DNA of 64,000 nucleotides, taken from JANNSX01 sp041397825 (lineage in GTDB: Bacteria; Pseudomonadota; Alphaproteobacteria; Rhizobiales; Hyphomicrobiaceae). Shown piece after piece: positions 33,169-41,125 of the stretch (positions within the stretch are counted from its first letter, which is position 1; the number at the start of each line of letters is the position of its first letter). The notes below the pieces were generated by a model. That model was not told the origin of the DNA and did no database searches. It saw only the letters and a program-made list of their open reading frames with translations. A program made the translations under genes and the position numbers. The stretch spans positions 1 to 64,000 of the forward strand of contig JAWKVX010000004.1 of NCBI GenBank assembly GCA_041397825.1, in the 5' to 3' direction.

Positions 33169-33660
33169 TCAAGACGCCGGCCCGGCCCTCTGGAACCGGA
33201 GCCGGTCGAGCAGACCTTGCAAAATATAGGCAGCGGCCATCTTGTCGATCACCTCGGCCCGGCGGCGACGAGAGGTGTCGGCCTCGATGAGGGTGCGCTC
33301 CGCGGCAGCGGTGGAGAGCCGCTCGTCCCAGTAGACGATCGGCAGGGTGGTTAGTGCCGAAAGATTGCGGACGAATGCGCGGGTCGATTGCGCCCGTGGC
33401 CCCTCGCTGCCGTCCATATTCTTCGGTAGCCCGATGACGAGGCCGGCGGCGTCGTTCTCTTCGGCGAGCGCCAGCAGCGCCGCGGCGTCGGCCTTGAATT
33501 TGGAGCGCTCGATGGTGAGGAGGGGGCTCGCGATCGTCAGCGACGAATCGGAGATCGCAAGTCCGATTGTCTTGGTGCCGAGATCGAGCCCGATGAGCAC
33601 CGCGCGCTCGGGGAGGAGGGCGGCGAAGGCGTCGAGGGTCAGTGCCGGGTCTGCTGCCAC
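33169..33660 (-). CDS. ruvX: Putative pre-16S rRNA nuclease / Holliday junction resolvase RuvX (YqgF)
   Basis: A 163-residue RNase H-like protein of the YqgF family, involved in maturation of the 16S rRNA 5' end and linked historically to Holliday junction resolution. Conserved acidic residues are visible in VLIGLDLGTKTIGLA (first Asp), GLVIGLPKNMDGSEGPRA, the ERLSTAAAERTL segment, and VIDKMAAAYIL (last Asp). The start is a GTG (33658-33660). First gene of a three-gene minus-strand run and divergent from the pirin gene. Confidence 0.92.
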   Translation of the reverse strand: MAADPALTLDAFAALLPERAVLIGLDLGTKTIGLAISDSSLTIASPLLTIERSKFKADAAALLALAEENDAAGLVIGLPKNMDGSEGPRAQSTRAFVRNLSALTTLPIVYWDERLSTAAAERTLIEADTSRRRRAEVIDKMAAAYILQGLLDRLRFQRAGPAS

Positions 33661-33748
33661 GTCATTCTCATTCGCCCTTCTGGCGTCCTATGCGTGCATG
33701 GCCCCTATCATGTATGATCCACCGTTTGCAATGAGGAGCGCCGCCCCC

Positions 33749-34654
33749 ATGTCCGTTCGCCCCATCCAGTCGATCACTCAGGCCCAGCACACACTCGAAG
33801 GCGCGGGCGTGCATCTGCATCGTGGTTTCGGCTTCGGCAAGACCACCGACTTCGATCCCTTCCTGCTGTTCGACGACTTTCGCAACGAGCGGCCGGAGGA
33901 CTATTCGAAGGGGTTTCCCTGGCATCCCCATCGCGGCATCGAGACCATCACCTATGTGCTGGCGGGGACCGTCGCCCATGGCGATAGCCTGGGCAACCAG
34001 GGTGCGCTCGGTGCGGGTGACGTGCAGTGGATGACGGCCGGGCGCGGCATCCTGCATCAAGAGATGCCGCAGGGGGACGCAAAGGGCCGCATGCACGGCT
34101 TCCAGCTCTGGGCCAACCTGCCGTCCTCTCTCAAGATGTCGGCCCCGCGCTACCAGGACGTGACATCGAAGGAGATTCCGGAGATCACCGACGACGATGG
34201 CACGGTCGTGCGCGTTCTCTGTGGCGAGTTCTGGGGCAAGCGCGGCCCCGTCGATGGCATCGCCGCCGATCCGCGCTATCTCGATGTCTACGTGCCTCCA
34301 CTCAAGCGCAAGACGCTCGAGGTCGAGATCGAGCGCCACGCCTTCGCCTATGTCTTCGAGGGGGCGGGCCGGTTCCGAGACGCCTCGAAGCCACTGGGCG
34401 TATTGACCGAGAAGCAGGTCGGTGGCGAGGAGGTCGTCGTCCGTGAAAGCGTTGGCAATCGCTCGCTGATCCTCTTCGGCTCGGGCGACGAGGTGACGGT
34501 CGAGGCAGGCGAGGAAGGCATCCGCTTCCTGCTCGTCTCGGGCAAGCCCATCAAGGAGCCTGTGGCCTGGTACGGCCCGATCGTCATGAACACGAATGCT
34601 GAACTCAGACAGGCGATCGCGGAGTTGCAGAACGGGACGTTCATCCGCCCCTAG
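33749..34654 (+). CDS. Pirin family protein
   Basis: A 301-residue bicupin. The N-terminal cupin carries the metal-binding set GFPWHPHRGIETITYVLAG with later QWMTAGRGILHQEMP, and FLLFDDFRN upstream; the C-terminal cupin begins near residue 190 (FAYVFEGAGRF). Pirins include iron-dependent quercetin 2,3-dioxygenases and redox regulators; the role here is not determinable. ATG 33749 is preferred because GAGGAG lies 9 bases upstream; an in-frame ATG at 33731 is an alternative. It converges with the GMC oxidoreductase gene and the two stop codons overlap by 4 bases. Confidence 0.92.
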   Translation: MSVRPIQSITQAQHTLEGAGVHLHRGFGFGKTTDFDPFLLFDDFRNERPEDYSKGFPWHPHRGIETITYVLAGTVAHGDSLGNQGALGAGDVQWMTAGRGILHQEMPQGDAKGRMHGFQLWANLPSSLKMSAPRYQDVTSKEIPEITDDDGTVVRVLCGEFWGKRGPVDGIAADPRYLDVYVPPLKRKTLEVEIERHAFAYVFEGAGRFRDASKPLGVLTEKQVGGEEVVVRESVGNRSLILFGSGDEVTVEAGEEGIRFLLVSGKPIKEPVAWYGPIVMNTNAELRQAIAELQNGTFIRP

Positions 34655-36147
34655 CGCGGCAGGATCGCATCTGCCGCCTTCTCGGCGATCATCATCACCG
34701 TATTGTTGATGTTGACGGTGACCATGGTCGGAAAGACGGAGGCGTCGCAGACGCGCAAGGCCTCGATGCCCTTCACCTTGAGATCTGGCGAGACGACGGT
34801 GTCCTTGCGTTCCGGATCGCCCATCACCGCCGTGCCGGAGGGGTGATAGACCGTCTCGCAGACCTGGCGCATGTAGGCTTCGAGATCGGCGTCACTGACC
34901 GCATCCGGCCCCGGAGCCAGCTCCTTGACGACCATCGAGCCGAACGCCTTCGTTTGTGCAAAGCGGCGCGTGAACTTCAAGGCTTCGAGAAGAATGCGGC
35001 GATCATAGCCTTCTGGATCGCTGAAGTAGTTGAGATCGATGAGTGGTGCGTCATGAATACTCGCAGAACGCAAGGCCAGCCGGCCGGTCGAGCGGGCGCG
35101 CGCGACATTGGGCGATGCGCGAACGCCGTTCTCCACATCGGCGAAGATCGGCGCGGCGTCGTACTTCTCCCGGATACGCAGGCCAAAGTGAAACAGGATG
35201 TCCGGCGCCGGGGCGTCCTTGTCGATGGTGGCCAGCATGGTAGCCTGCAGGTGCGTGATCTGCCACGAGCCGACCGGCCGGTCGATCTGCCAGATGATGG
35301 GCGCGGCTACATGATCGAGCAAATGGCCACCGACGCCCGGGAGATCGCGGATGACCGGAATGCCGTGGCGCCTCAGCTCCGCGGCGGGGCCGAGGCCGGA
35401 GATCATCATGAGTTGCGGCGTCTGCAGGGAACCCGCCGTTAGGATGACCTCGCGAGCGGCGAGGATCGTGCCATGATCGGTCTCAACTCCCGTAGCGCGG
35501 CCATTCTCAATCAGGACCTTCGTCGCGCGCACGCCGGTACGTACCTCGAGATGTTTCGGTTGTGCGGCGATCGGATGCAGATAGGCGACCGAGGACGAGT
35601 GACGGAGATCGCCGACCGAGTTGAGCGGGAACAGCCCGATACCATCGGCGATGCCCGCGCGAAAGTCGCGTTCGGGAAATCCGAGCTCCTTGCCGGCCTC
35701 GATGAAGGACCGGCAGATCGGATTGACGTCCTCGAAGCGGTAGATGTTGACGCGCTCATCGAGGCGCTGGAAGTAGGGCCGGACCCCATCCGGTCCCCAG
35801 CCTGTCGCGCCGGCAGCTTCCCAAAGCTGGAAGTCATGATCGGGCGGGATGAGATAGGCGCAGTCGTTGTGGTTGCCGCAGCCGCCAAGCATGCGGGCCC
35901 GCAGGTATTTGAGGGGCGTTTCAGCTCCGGACCAGGGCGTTGCCTTGAAGCCCCAGTCGAGCCCCTGCTGGTCATCGAGCTTGGAGAGGTAGAGAGCGGT
36001 CGGATCATGCTCGTCCGAAGGACCGGCCTCGAGCAAGATGATGCGACCGCTTGTGCGCTCGGCGAGGCGCCGAGCGACGATGCAACCCGCCGAGCCACCA
36101 CCGATGATGACGAAGTCTGCTGTTTCCGACGCGGCCGCACGGCTCAT
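34651..36147 (-). CDS. GMC family FAD oxidoreductase (choline dehydrogenase-like)
   Basis: A 498-residue flavoenzyme. The dinucleotide motif FVIIGGGSAGCIVARRLAE is at residues 12-30, ending in a Glu (LLEAG). The GMC signature MLGGCGNHNDCAYL appears near residue 88 and GSLQTPQLMMISGLGP near residue 240. Near the C-terminus come YHPSGTAVMG with the catalytic His and TVNINNTVMMIAEKAAD with the Asn. It oxidises an alcohol substrate; choline-type activity is possible given the methylamine genes in the region but unproven. The upstream DUF4260 gene overlaps its start by 4 bases. Confidence 0.9.
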   Translation of the reverse strand: MSRAAASETADFVIIGGGSAGCIVARRLAERTSGRIILLEAGPSDEHDPTALYLSKLDDQQGLDWGFKATPWSGAETPLKYLRARMLGGCGNHNDCAYLIPPDHDFQLWEAAGATGWGPDGVRPYFQRLDERVNIYRFEDVNPICRSFIEAGKELGFPERDFRAGIADGIGLFPLNSVGDLRHSSSVAYLHPIAAQPKHLEVRTGVRATKVLIENGRATGVETDHGTILAAREVILTAGSLQTPQLMMISGLGPAAELRRHGIPVIRDLPGVGGHLLDHVAAPIIWQIDRPVGSWQITHLQATMLATIDKDAPAPDILFHFGLRIREKYDAAPIFADVENGVRASPNVARARSTGRLALRSASIHDAPLIDLNYFSDPEGYDRRILLEALKFTRRFAQTKAFGSMVVKELAPGPDAVSDADLEAYMRQVCETVYHPSGTAVMGDPERKDTVVSPDLKVKGIEALRVCDASVFPTMVTVNINNTVMMIAEKAADAILPR

Positions 36148-36554
36148 GAGGAGACTCTTCCAATCGTTCCGAGATGCTTGCTCGTGAAGGCATCAGGAAA
36201 CTTGAGGCCATAGCCGAGTGCCCGATCGACGCCGATATGCACGAGCCAGATCAGTGCGATGTGGGTCAGGAGCGGTGTCTCGGTCAACAGTCCCGCCATC
36301 GCGACGACAATAGCACCGACATAAGTGTGGGCGAGGTTGTAAGCTGCCGCGCCTGCTCGAGACCCGCCAAGATAAGCGAGGAAGCTCAGATCAGGCGCCA
36401 AACCGAATAGGAGCATGAGCCACCAGGACCTCCCTGTTGTGACGTAGGACGCGAGTCCGGTCAGAGTGACGGTAAGCCCCTCCAGCCGTAGAAGGAGCCG
36501 GACGGGCTCCTTGACGGATCCCTGGGCACCGGCGTCGGAGACAGGTCGGGTCAT
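36144..36554 (-). CDS. DUF4260 family membrane protein
   Basis: A 136-residue protein with three or four hydrophobic segments: LLLRLEGLTVTLTGLASY, WLMLLFGLAPDLSFLAYLGG, then AYNLAHTYVGAIVVAM and IALIWLVHIGVDRALGYGLK. The APDLSFLAYLGG and HIGVDRALGYGLK boxes are diagnostic for DUF4260. Function unknown. It overlaps the GMC oxidoreductase start by 4 bases (ATGA) and is therefore probably co-translated with it. The 225 bases upstream, to the M24 gene, show nothing I can name. Confidence 0.88.
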   Translation of the reverse strand: MTRPVSDAGAQGSVKEPVRLLLRLEGLTVTLTGLASYVTTGRSWWLMLLFGLAPDLSFLAYLGGSRAGAAAYNLAHTYVGAIVVAMAGLLTETPLLTHIALIWLVHIGVDRALGYGLKFPDAFTSKHLGTIGRVSS

Positions 36555-36779
36555 GCGCAGATCGCCTTCATCACGTCCACGATCCTGCCATGGGTGCCGG
36601 CACCCGGCCAGACACCTTCCAACGAAGATGAAGCAGTTGGTGCTCTTCCTGTCGCCCGGTAAGGAGGCGGGCAGGCGCCACCGAGTTGGATGTCACGCGA
36701 GGAAGTCTTCAGACGCGTCAAATGGAGGGCAGGGAGTGGCACACCGCAAGTGCTAGCACCACTCCCCAGAACCGGGCGC

Positions 36780-38048
36780 CTACCGTTTGATGACAACCTC
36801 GCGGGGCAATTTCGAGAAGCGCTCGCAGCCCGTTTTGGTCACGACGATGCTCTCGGAAAAACCGATGCCGAATTCCCGGTACTTGAGGGCGAGCGGCGGC
36901 ATGTGGAAGGTCATGCCGGGCTCGAGCGGACGGTGCTCGTCCTGGCGGAGCGAGATGATCTCGCCCTCGCCCCAATCCGGCGGGTAGCTGACGCCGATCG
37001 AGTAGCCGAGCCGGTTGCGATGGTACTCGCCGAAGCCGGCCTTCTGCGTGACCGCGCGCGCCGCCGTGTCGGCCTCATGCGGGGTCGCACCCGGCTTGAT
37101 GACCTCGAGCGCCCGTGTCACCGCGCCGATGCAGGCCTCGGCCGCCCGGATCCACTCGTCCTTGGGATTGCCGAGGAAGATGGTCCGCATCAGTGCCGCC
37201 GTGTAGCGGCGCTGGGAGGCGGAAATCTCGAAATACATGAGGTCGTCGGGCTTCAGCCGGTTCGACCCGCCCGTCTGGTGCGGCAGGCAGGACCGCTCGC
37301 CGGCAAGCACGAAGGGCGGCAGGCCCATATACTCCCCACCGTTCTCGAGGAGCACCTTGTTGACGATGCCGTTGATCTCGTCGGCCGAAGCGCCGGGACG
37401 AGTCGCCTCATAGCCGGCGAGCATCGCCTTGTCGACCAGTGCGGCCGAGCGGCGCATCACCTCGATCTCCTCCTCCGACTTGATCATGCGTGCATCCCAG
37501 AGAATGCCGGTCGCGTCGTGATAGGTGTTGCCGGGGAGATCGCGCACCAGCGTCTCGTGCTCGTCTACCGTGTAGAAGAATCCCTGTTTCTCGACGCCGA
37601 TGCGCTTTCCCGATCCGAGTCCCAGCTGCTGTAACACGTTGACGGTGACGCTCGGCGGGTGATCCCAATCGTAGACCTTGGCGATCTTTGTCGACCAAGC
37701 GAACTCCGGCGTGTTGATCCATTCGAAGTCGCGGACGAGGAAGACCGGCTCGCCGTTCCTGGGCACGATCACGCAATGGTACTTGTAGTAGCCGGGCGTC
37801 TCGTAGCCACCGACATAGGTGATGTTCTCGGGCCCCCTGGCCAGGACTGCGTCGAGGCCGAGCCGCTCCATGCCACTCTGGATGACATCATAGCGGCGGA
37901 CATACTCCTCGGGCGAGAAAGCCAGCCGGTCATGCAAGATCATCGGCAGCTCGTAGCCGGACGCGGTACGACGGGTCGATTTCTGGAACGTGACGTGCTC
38001 GGTATGTTCGGCGACGTCCAGAATGTCGCGATCCTCCTCGAGCGGCAT
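36780..38048 (-). CDS. M24 family hydrolase of the creatinase / ectoine hydrolase (DoeA) type
   Basis: A 422-residue protein with the creatinase N-terminal domain (about 38-180, ending MIKSEEEIEVMRRSAALVDK) and a pita-bread M24 domain (about 180-405). The positions that carry two metal-binding Asp residues in aminopeptidases are altered (MYFEISASQRRYTAALMRTI), as in the metal-free creatinase and ectoine hydrolase. The text RLGYSIGVSYPPDWGEG closely resembles DoeA as I recall it. It should hydrolyse a C-N bond in a compatible solute or creatine-like compound. Divergent, across 145 bases, from the demethylase-like gene, which supports shared regulation. Met 36 is an alternative start. Confidence 0.82.
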   Translation of the reverse strand: MPLEEDRDILDVAEHTEHVTFQKSTRRTASGYELPMILHDRLAFSPEEYVRRYDVIQSGMERLGLDAVLARGPENITYVGGYETPGYYKYHCVIVPRNGEPVFLVRDFEWINTPEFAWSTKIAKVYDWDHPPSVTVNVLQQLGLGSGKRIGVEKQGFFYTVDEHETLVRDLPGNTYHDATGILWDARMIKSEEEIEVMRRSAALVDKAMLAGYEATRPGASADEINGIVNKVLLENGGEYMGLPPFVLAGERSCLPHQTGGSNRLKPDDLMYFEISASQRRYTAALMRTIFLGNPKDEWIRAAEACIGAVTRALEVIKPGATPHEADTAARAVTQKAGFGEYHRNRLGYSIGVSYPPDWGEGEIISLRQDEHRPLEPGMTFHMPPLALKYREFGIGFSESIVVTKTGCERFSKLPREVVIKR

Positions 38049-38193
38049 GGTGTCGATCCTCCTTCGGTTAGCGCGTGCATTCTGGGAAAGGCGCCATGCC
38101 CAGGCAAGTGCTCTCCGGGCATGGCTGGGCGGCGGTCATGACCTTGCTTTCGGGCAGAGGCCTGCGCACTCTCGACCAGAAGATGGAGCTCAT

Positions 38194-40242
38194 ATGACCT
38201 TGGAACCCCGCCCGACGACCGATCCGCTGCTGAAGCCGTTCAAGCTGAAGCATCTCACTCTGCGCAACCGCATCATGAGCACGAGTCATGCGTGCGGGCT
38301 CGAGGAAGGCGGGCTTACGCTCGAGCGCTACCAGGCCTATCACGTCGAGAAGGCCAGGGGCGGACTCGCACTCACCATGTTCGGCGGCTCGTCCAACGTG
38401 TCTCCCGACAGCCCCTCGGTGTTCCAGCAGCTCTACGTGGGCGACGACGCCTGCATTCCGCATTTCCGGCAATTCGCGTCGCGCGTACATGCCGAGGGCG
38501 CCTACCTCATGTGCCAGATCACGCATTTGGGACGGCGCGGCAGTGCCTATGCCGGCCACTTCCTGCCGACCATCAGCCCGTCGATGACGCGCGAAACTCA
38601 ACATCGCTCCGTCGCTAAGGAGATGGACGAGGATGATATCGCCCGCGTCATCCGGCACTATGCCGATGCGGCTTGGCGCTGCAAGGAGGGCGGACTCGAT
38701 GGCATCGAGACCCTGGGTGGCGGTCACATGATGGGCCAGTTCCTCTCGCCCGCCATGAACCAGCGGACCGATCGCTGGGGCGGCTCGCTCGAAAACCGTT
38801 GCCGCTTTCCACTGGCCGTCTACGAGGCAATCCGCGAGCGCGTCGGCGACGAATTTCTCGTCGGCTTTCGGTTCGTCGTCGATGAAGGCATGGGCGGTGA
38901 GGAGGGGCTGGGATTCGAGGAAAGCGTCGAGATCGCACGCATCCTCGAGAACTCTGGTCTCATCGATTTCTGGAACGCGATCTATGGGCGCATGGATCGG
39001 GCGGTCAATCTGTCGCTCGACAATATGCCAGGCATCGAAAGCCCCATGGCGCCCTGGATCACGAAGGCGGCGGCGTTCAAGCGCGAGATGAAGCTGCCCG
39101 TCTTTCATGCGGCCCGCATCGCCGATCTTGCGACCGCCCGCTACGCTATCGGCGAAGGGCTCATCGATATGGTCGGCATGACGCGGGCGCACATCGCCGA
39201 TCCCCATTTGGTCGAGAAGCTCGAGAGCGGCCGGGCCGAGCGCGTGCGCCCCTGTGTCGGCGCACAGCATTGCCGGGGACCCTCGCGCCCCTCTTGTCTG
39301 CACAATCCGGCTACGGGCCGCGAGACCATCCTGCCGCAACGGATCACGAGGACGAAATCGGCGGCTCGCCATGCCGTGGTGGTCGGTGGCGGACCGGCGG
39401 GGCTCGAGGCAGCGCGTGTGCTCGCCGAGCGCGGTCACAAGGTCGTGTTGCTCGAAGCGGCCAATGCACTGGGAGGCCAGGTTCGACTCGCCGCCGAGGC
39501 GAGCTGGCGGCGCGACCTTATCGGCATCGTCGACTGGCGGGCCCAGGAGCTCGAGCATCTGAGCGTCGACGTGCGGCTCAACACCTACGCCGAGCCGGAG
39601 GACGTGCTGGCCGTGGCGCCTGACATCGTCATCGTCGCGACCGGCGGCGTTCCTGGTTTCGGCGAGATCACGGGAGCAGAGCACGCGACGAGCCCGTGGG
39701 CGCTCATCGACGGCAGTGCCACGCCCGCCGATCGCGTGCTGATCTACGATAGCACGGGGCGTCACACGGCGCTGGTTGCGGCCGAGAAGGTGCGGGCCGC
39801 CGGCAAGGCGGCGCGGCTCGTGACCCTCGACGATCACCTGGGCATGGATCTCGATACCCCTGAGCAGACCTTCTGGAAGCGGCGGACCTACCAGATCGGT
39901 CTGCCGCTCGTGTTCGATCTGCGCATGACCGGCATCGAGAGGCGCGGCAACGCGCTCGTCGCCCGTTTCATCAACGAGCTGACGGATACGGTCGTCGAGG
40001 AGGAAGCCGATCAGGTCGTCGTCGAGCACGGCACAGAGCCTGTCGACGACCTTTGGCAGAAGCTCAAATCTCAGTCGGCCAATGCCGGCGTCACCGATAT
40101 CGATGCCCTTCTCGCCGCCAAACCGCAACCGCGCTCGAATGCCAATGGCAGATTCGAGCTGCATCGTATCGGTGATGCCGTCGCCAGCCGGAATATCCAC
40201 GCCGCGATCTACGACGCGCTCAGGCTGTGCCATGTGATGTGA
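38194..40242 (+). CDS. FMN/4Fe-4S/FAD oxidoreductase, TMADH/N-methylproline demethylase-like
   Basis: A 682-residue three-part enzyme. An old-yellow-enzyme TIM barrel (about 8-345) starts LLKPFKLKHLTLRNRIMSTS and has the family motif DRWGGSLENR. A Cys cluster (RPCVGAQHC, then PSCLHNPATGRE, about 350-375) binds a 4Fe-4S centre. An FAD/NAD-binding half (about 390-660) has HAVVVGGGPAGLEAARVLAE. This is the layout of trimethylamine dehydrogenase, dienoyl-CoA reductase and StcD, the stachydrine-pathway N-methylproline demethylase; the NPATGRE text favours the StcD-like group. ATG 38194 has GGAG about 7 bases upstream. It probably oxidatively demethylates an N-methyl compound. Confidence 0.85.
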   Translation: MTLEPRPTTDPLLKPFKLKHLTLRNRIMSTSHACGLEEGGLTLERYQAYHVEKARGGLALTMFGGSSNVSPDSPSVFQQLYVGDDACIPHFRQFASRVHAEGAYLMCQITHLGRRGSAYAGHFLPTISPSMTRETQHRSVAKEMDEDDIARVIRHYADAAWRCKEGGLDGIETLGGGHMMGQFLSPAMNQRTDRWGGSLENRCRFPLAVYEAIRERVGDEFLVGFRFVVDEGMGGEEGLGFEESVEIARILENSGLIDFWNAIYGRMDRAVNLSLDNMPGIESPMAPWITKAAAFKREMKLPVFHAARIADLATARYAIGEGLIDMVGMTRAHIADPHLVEKLESGRAERVRPCVGAQHCRGPSRPSCLHNPATGRETILPQRITRTKSAARHAVVVGGGPAGLEAARVLAERGHKVVLLEAANALGGQVRLAAEASWRRDLIGIVDWRAQELEHLSVDVRLNTYAEPEDVLAVAPDIVIVATGGVPGFGEITGAEHATSPWALIDGSATPADRVLIYDSTGRHTALVAAEKVRAAGKAARLVTLDDHLGMDLDTPEQTFWKRRTYQIGLPLVFDLRMTGIERRGNALVARFINELTDTVVEEEADQVVVEHGTEPVDDLWQKLKSQSANAGVTDIDALLAAKPQPRSNANGRFELHRIGDAVASRNIHAAIYDALRLCHVM

Positions 40243-40248
40243 GGCGGC

Positions 40249-40731
40249 TCACGCCTCCTTCAGCCGGATGATCTCCGCTCCGGCGATCGCGGCGAGCTGC
40301 TTCGGCTCTGTCGGGAAGACGCTGTTGGGGGAGCCGGCCGCCGCCCAGATCACGTCGTAGCTGAGGAGATCCTCGTCCATATAGGTCTTGAGCGGCCTAT
40401 CGTGGCCGACCGGCGGAATGCCGCCGATGGCAAAGCCGGTCAGGTCTCGGACATATTGGCCATCGGGTCGTTCGAGCGCCTCGCCGATCAGCGCGGCGAC
40501 TCCCTTCTGGTCGACCCGGTTCCGGCCCGAGACCAGCAGCATGTAGGGCTTCTTTGATCGTTTTCCTTGAAAAACCAGAGACTTGACGATCTGTCCGACA
40601 TCGCAGCCGCAGGCCGTCGCCGCCTCCTCGGCCGTGCGTGTGCTCTCGGAGAACTCCTTCAATGACACGGCAAGCCCCAGAGCTTCGGCAGCTCTGACGA
40701 AACGGCCCGGTCCATCCTTGCGCGCGCTCAT
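40249..40731 (-). CDS. YbaK/EbsC family aminoacyl-tRNA deacylase-like protein
   Basis: A 160-residue YbaK-fold protein, related to the editing domain of prolyl-tRNA synthetase, that hydrolyses mischarged tRNA. Visible motifs are TRTAEEAATACGCDVGQIVK, followed by SLVF, and AIGGIPPVGH with the conserved GG-PP-GH box, plus DVIWAAAGSPNSVF near the C-terminus. I chose the ATG at 40731 (GGGGGAG upstream) over the longer frame reaching 40800, whose extra residues are Arg/Pro-rich and unlike the family. Convergent with the demethylase-like gene (6 bases). Confidence 0.9.
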   Translation of the reverse strand: MSARKDGPGRFVRAAEALGLAVSLKEFSESTRTAEEAATACGCDVGQIVKSLVFQGKRSKKPYMLLVSGRNRVDQKGVAALIGEALERPDGQYVRDLTGFAIGGIPPVGHDRPLKTYMDEDLLSYDVIWAAAGSPNSVFPTEPKQLAAIAGAEIIRLKEA

Positions 40732-40834
40732 ATGTGGGGCTCCCCCGGTGGATGTCGAAAGGTTGCGCCGGCGCGGGGCGGGCGCTATCTCTCCGAGCAA
40801 TCGCTAGATTCCCCGGACCGTGAAAGCAAGAACC

Positions 40835-41122
40835 ATGCAGGTCGACGAGAAGACCGTCCGCAAGATCGCCCGCCTGGCGCGACTGAAGATCACCGACGAC
40901 GAGGTCGGGAGGATGCAGGGTGAGCTCAACGTGATCCTCAATTGGGTCGAGCAGCTCAATGCCGTGCCGACCGACGGTGTGGAGCCGATGACGCGCGTCC
41001 TGCCAATGCAAATGAAGAAGCGCCGGGACGAGGTCACGAGCGGTGGGATCGCCGACGACATCGTCGCGAACGCGCCGCGGGCGGACGACCACTATTTCGT
41101 GGTGCCCAAGGTGGTCGAGTAA
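40835..41122 (+). CDS. gatC: Asp-tRNA(Asn)/Glu-tRNA(Gln) amidotransferase subunit C
   Basis: A 95-residue GatC with the usual VRKIARLARLKITDDEV helix, ELNVILNWVEQLNAVPTDGV in the middle and the C-terminal NAPRADDHYFVVPKVVE. GatC stabilises GatA-GatB in the transamidosome that makes Gln-tRNA or Asn-tRNA. The ATG at 40835 is preferred over GTG 40820 because the family begins close to this Met. Three bases separate it from gatA. Confidence 0.95.
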   Translation: MQVDEKTVRKIARLARLKITDDEVGRMQGELNVILNWVEQLNAVPTDGVEPMTRVLPMQMKKRRDEVTSGGIADDIVANAPRADDHYFVVPKVVE

Positions 41123-41125
41123 GTC

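Noticed and set aside
33347..33748. N-terminal extension of the pirin frame
   Set aside because: It lies antisense to ruvX, has no homology, and the ribosome site supports ATG 33749.
38068..40233. A 721-residue open frame antisense to the FMN/Fe-S oxidoreductase
   Set aside because: GC-rich coding genes often leave the opposite strand open; the plus strand has all cofactor motifs while the minus translation has no recognisable fold.
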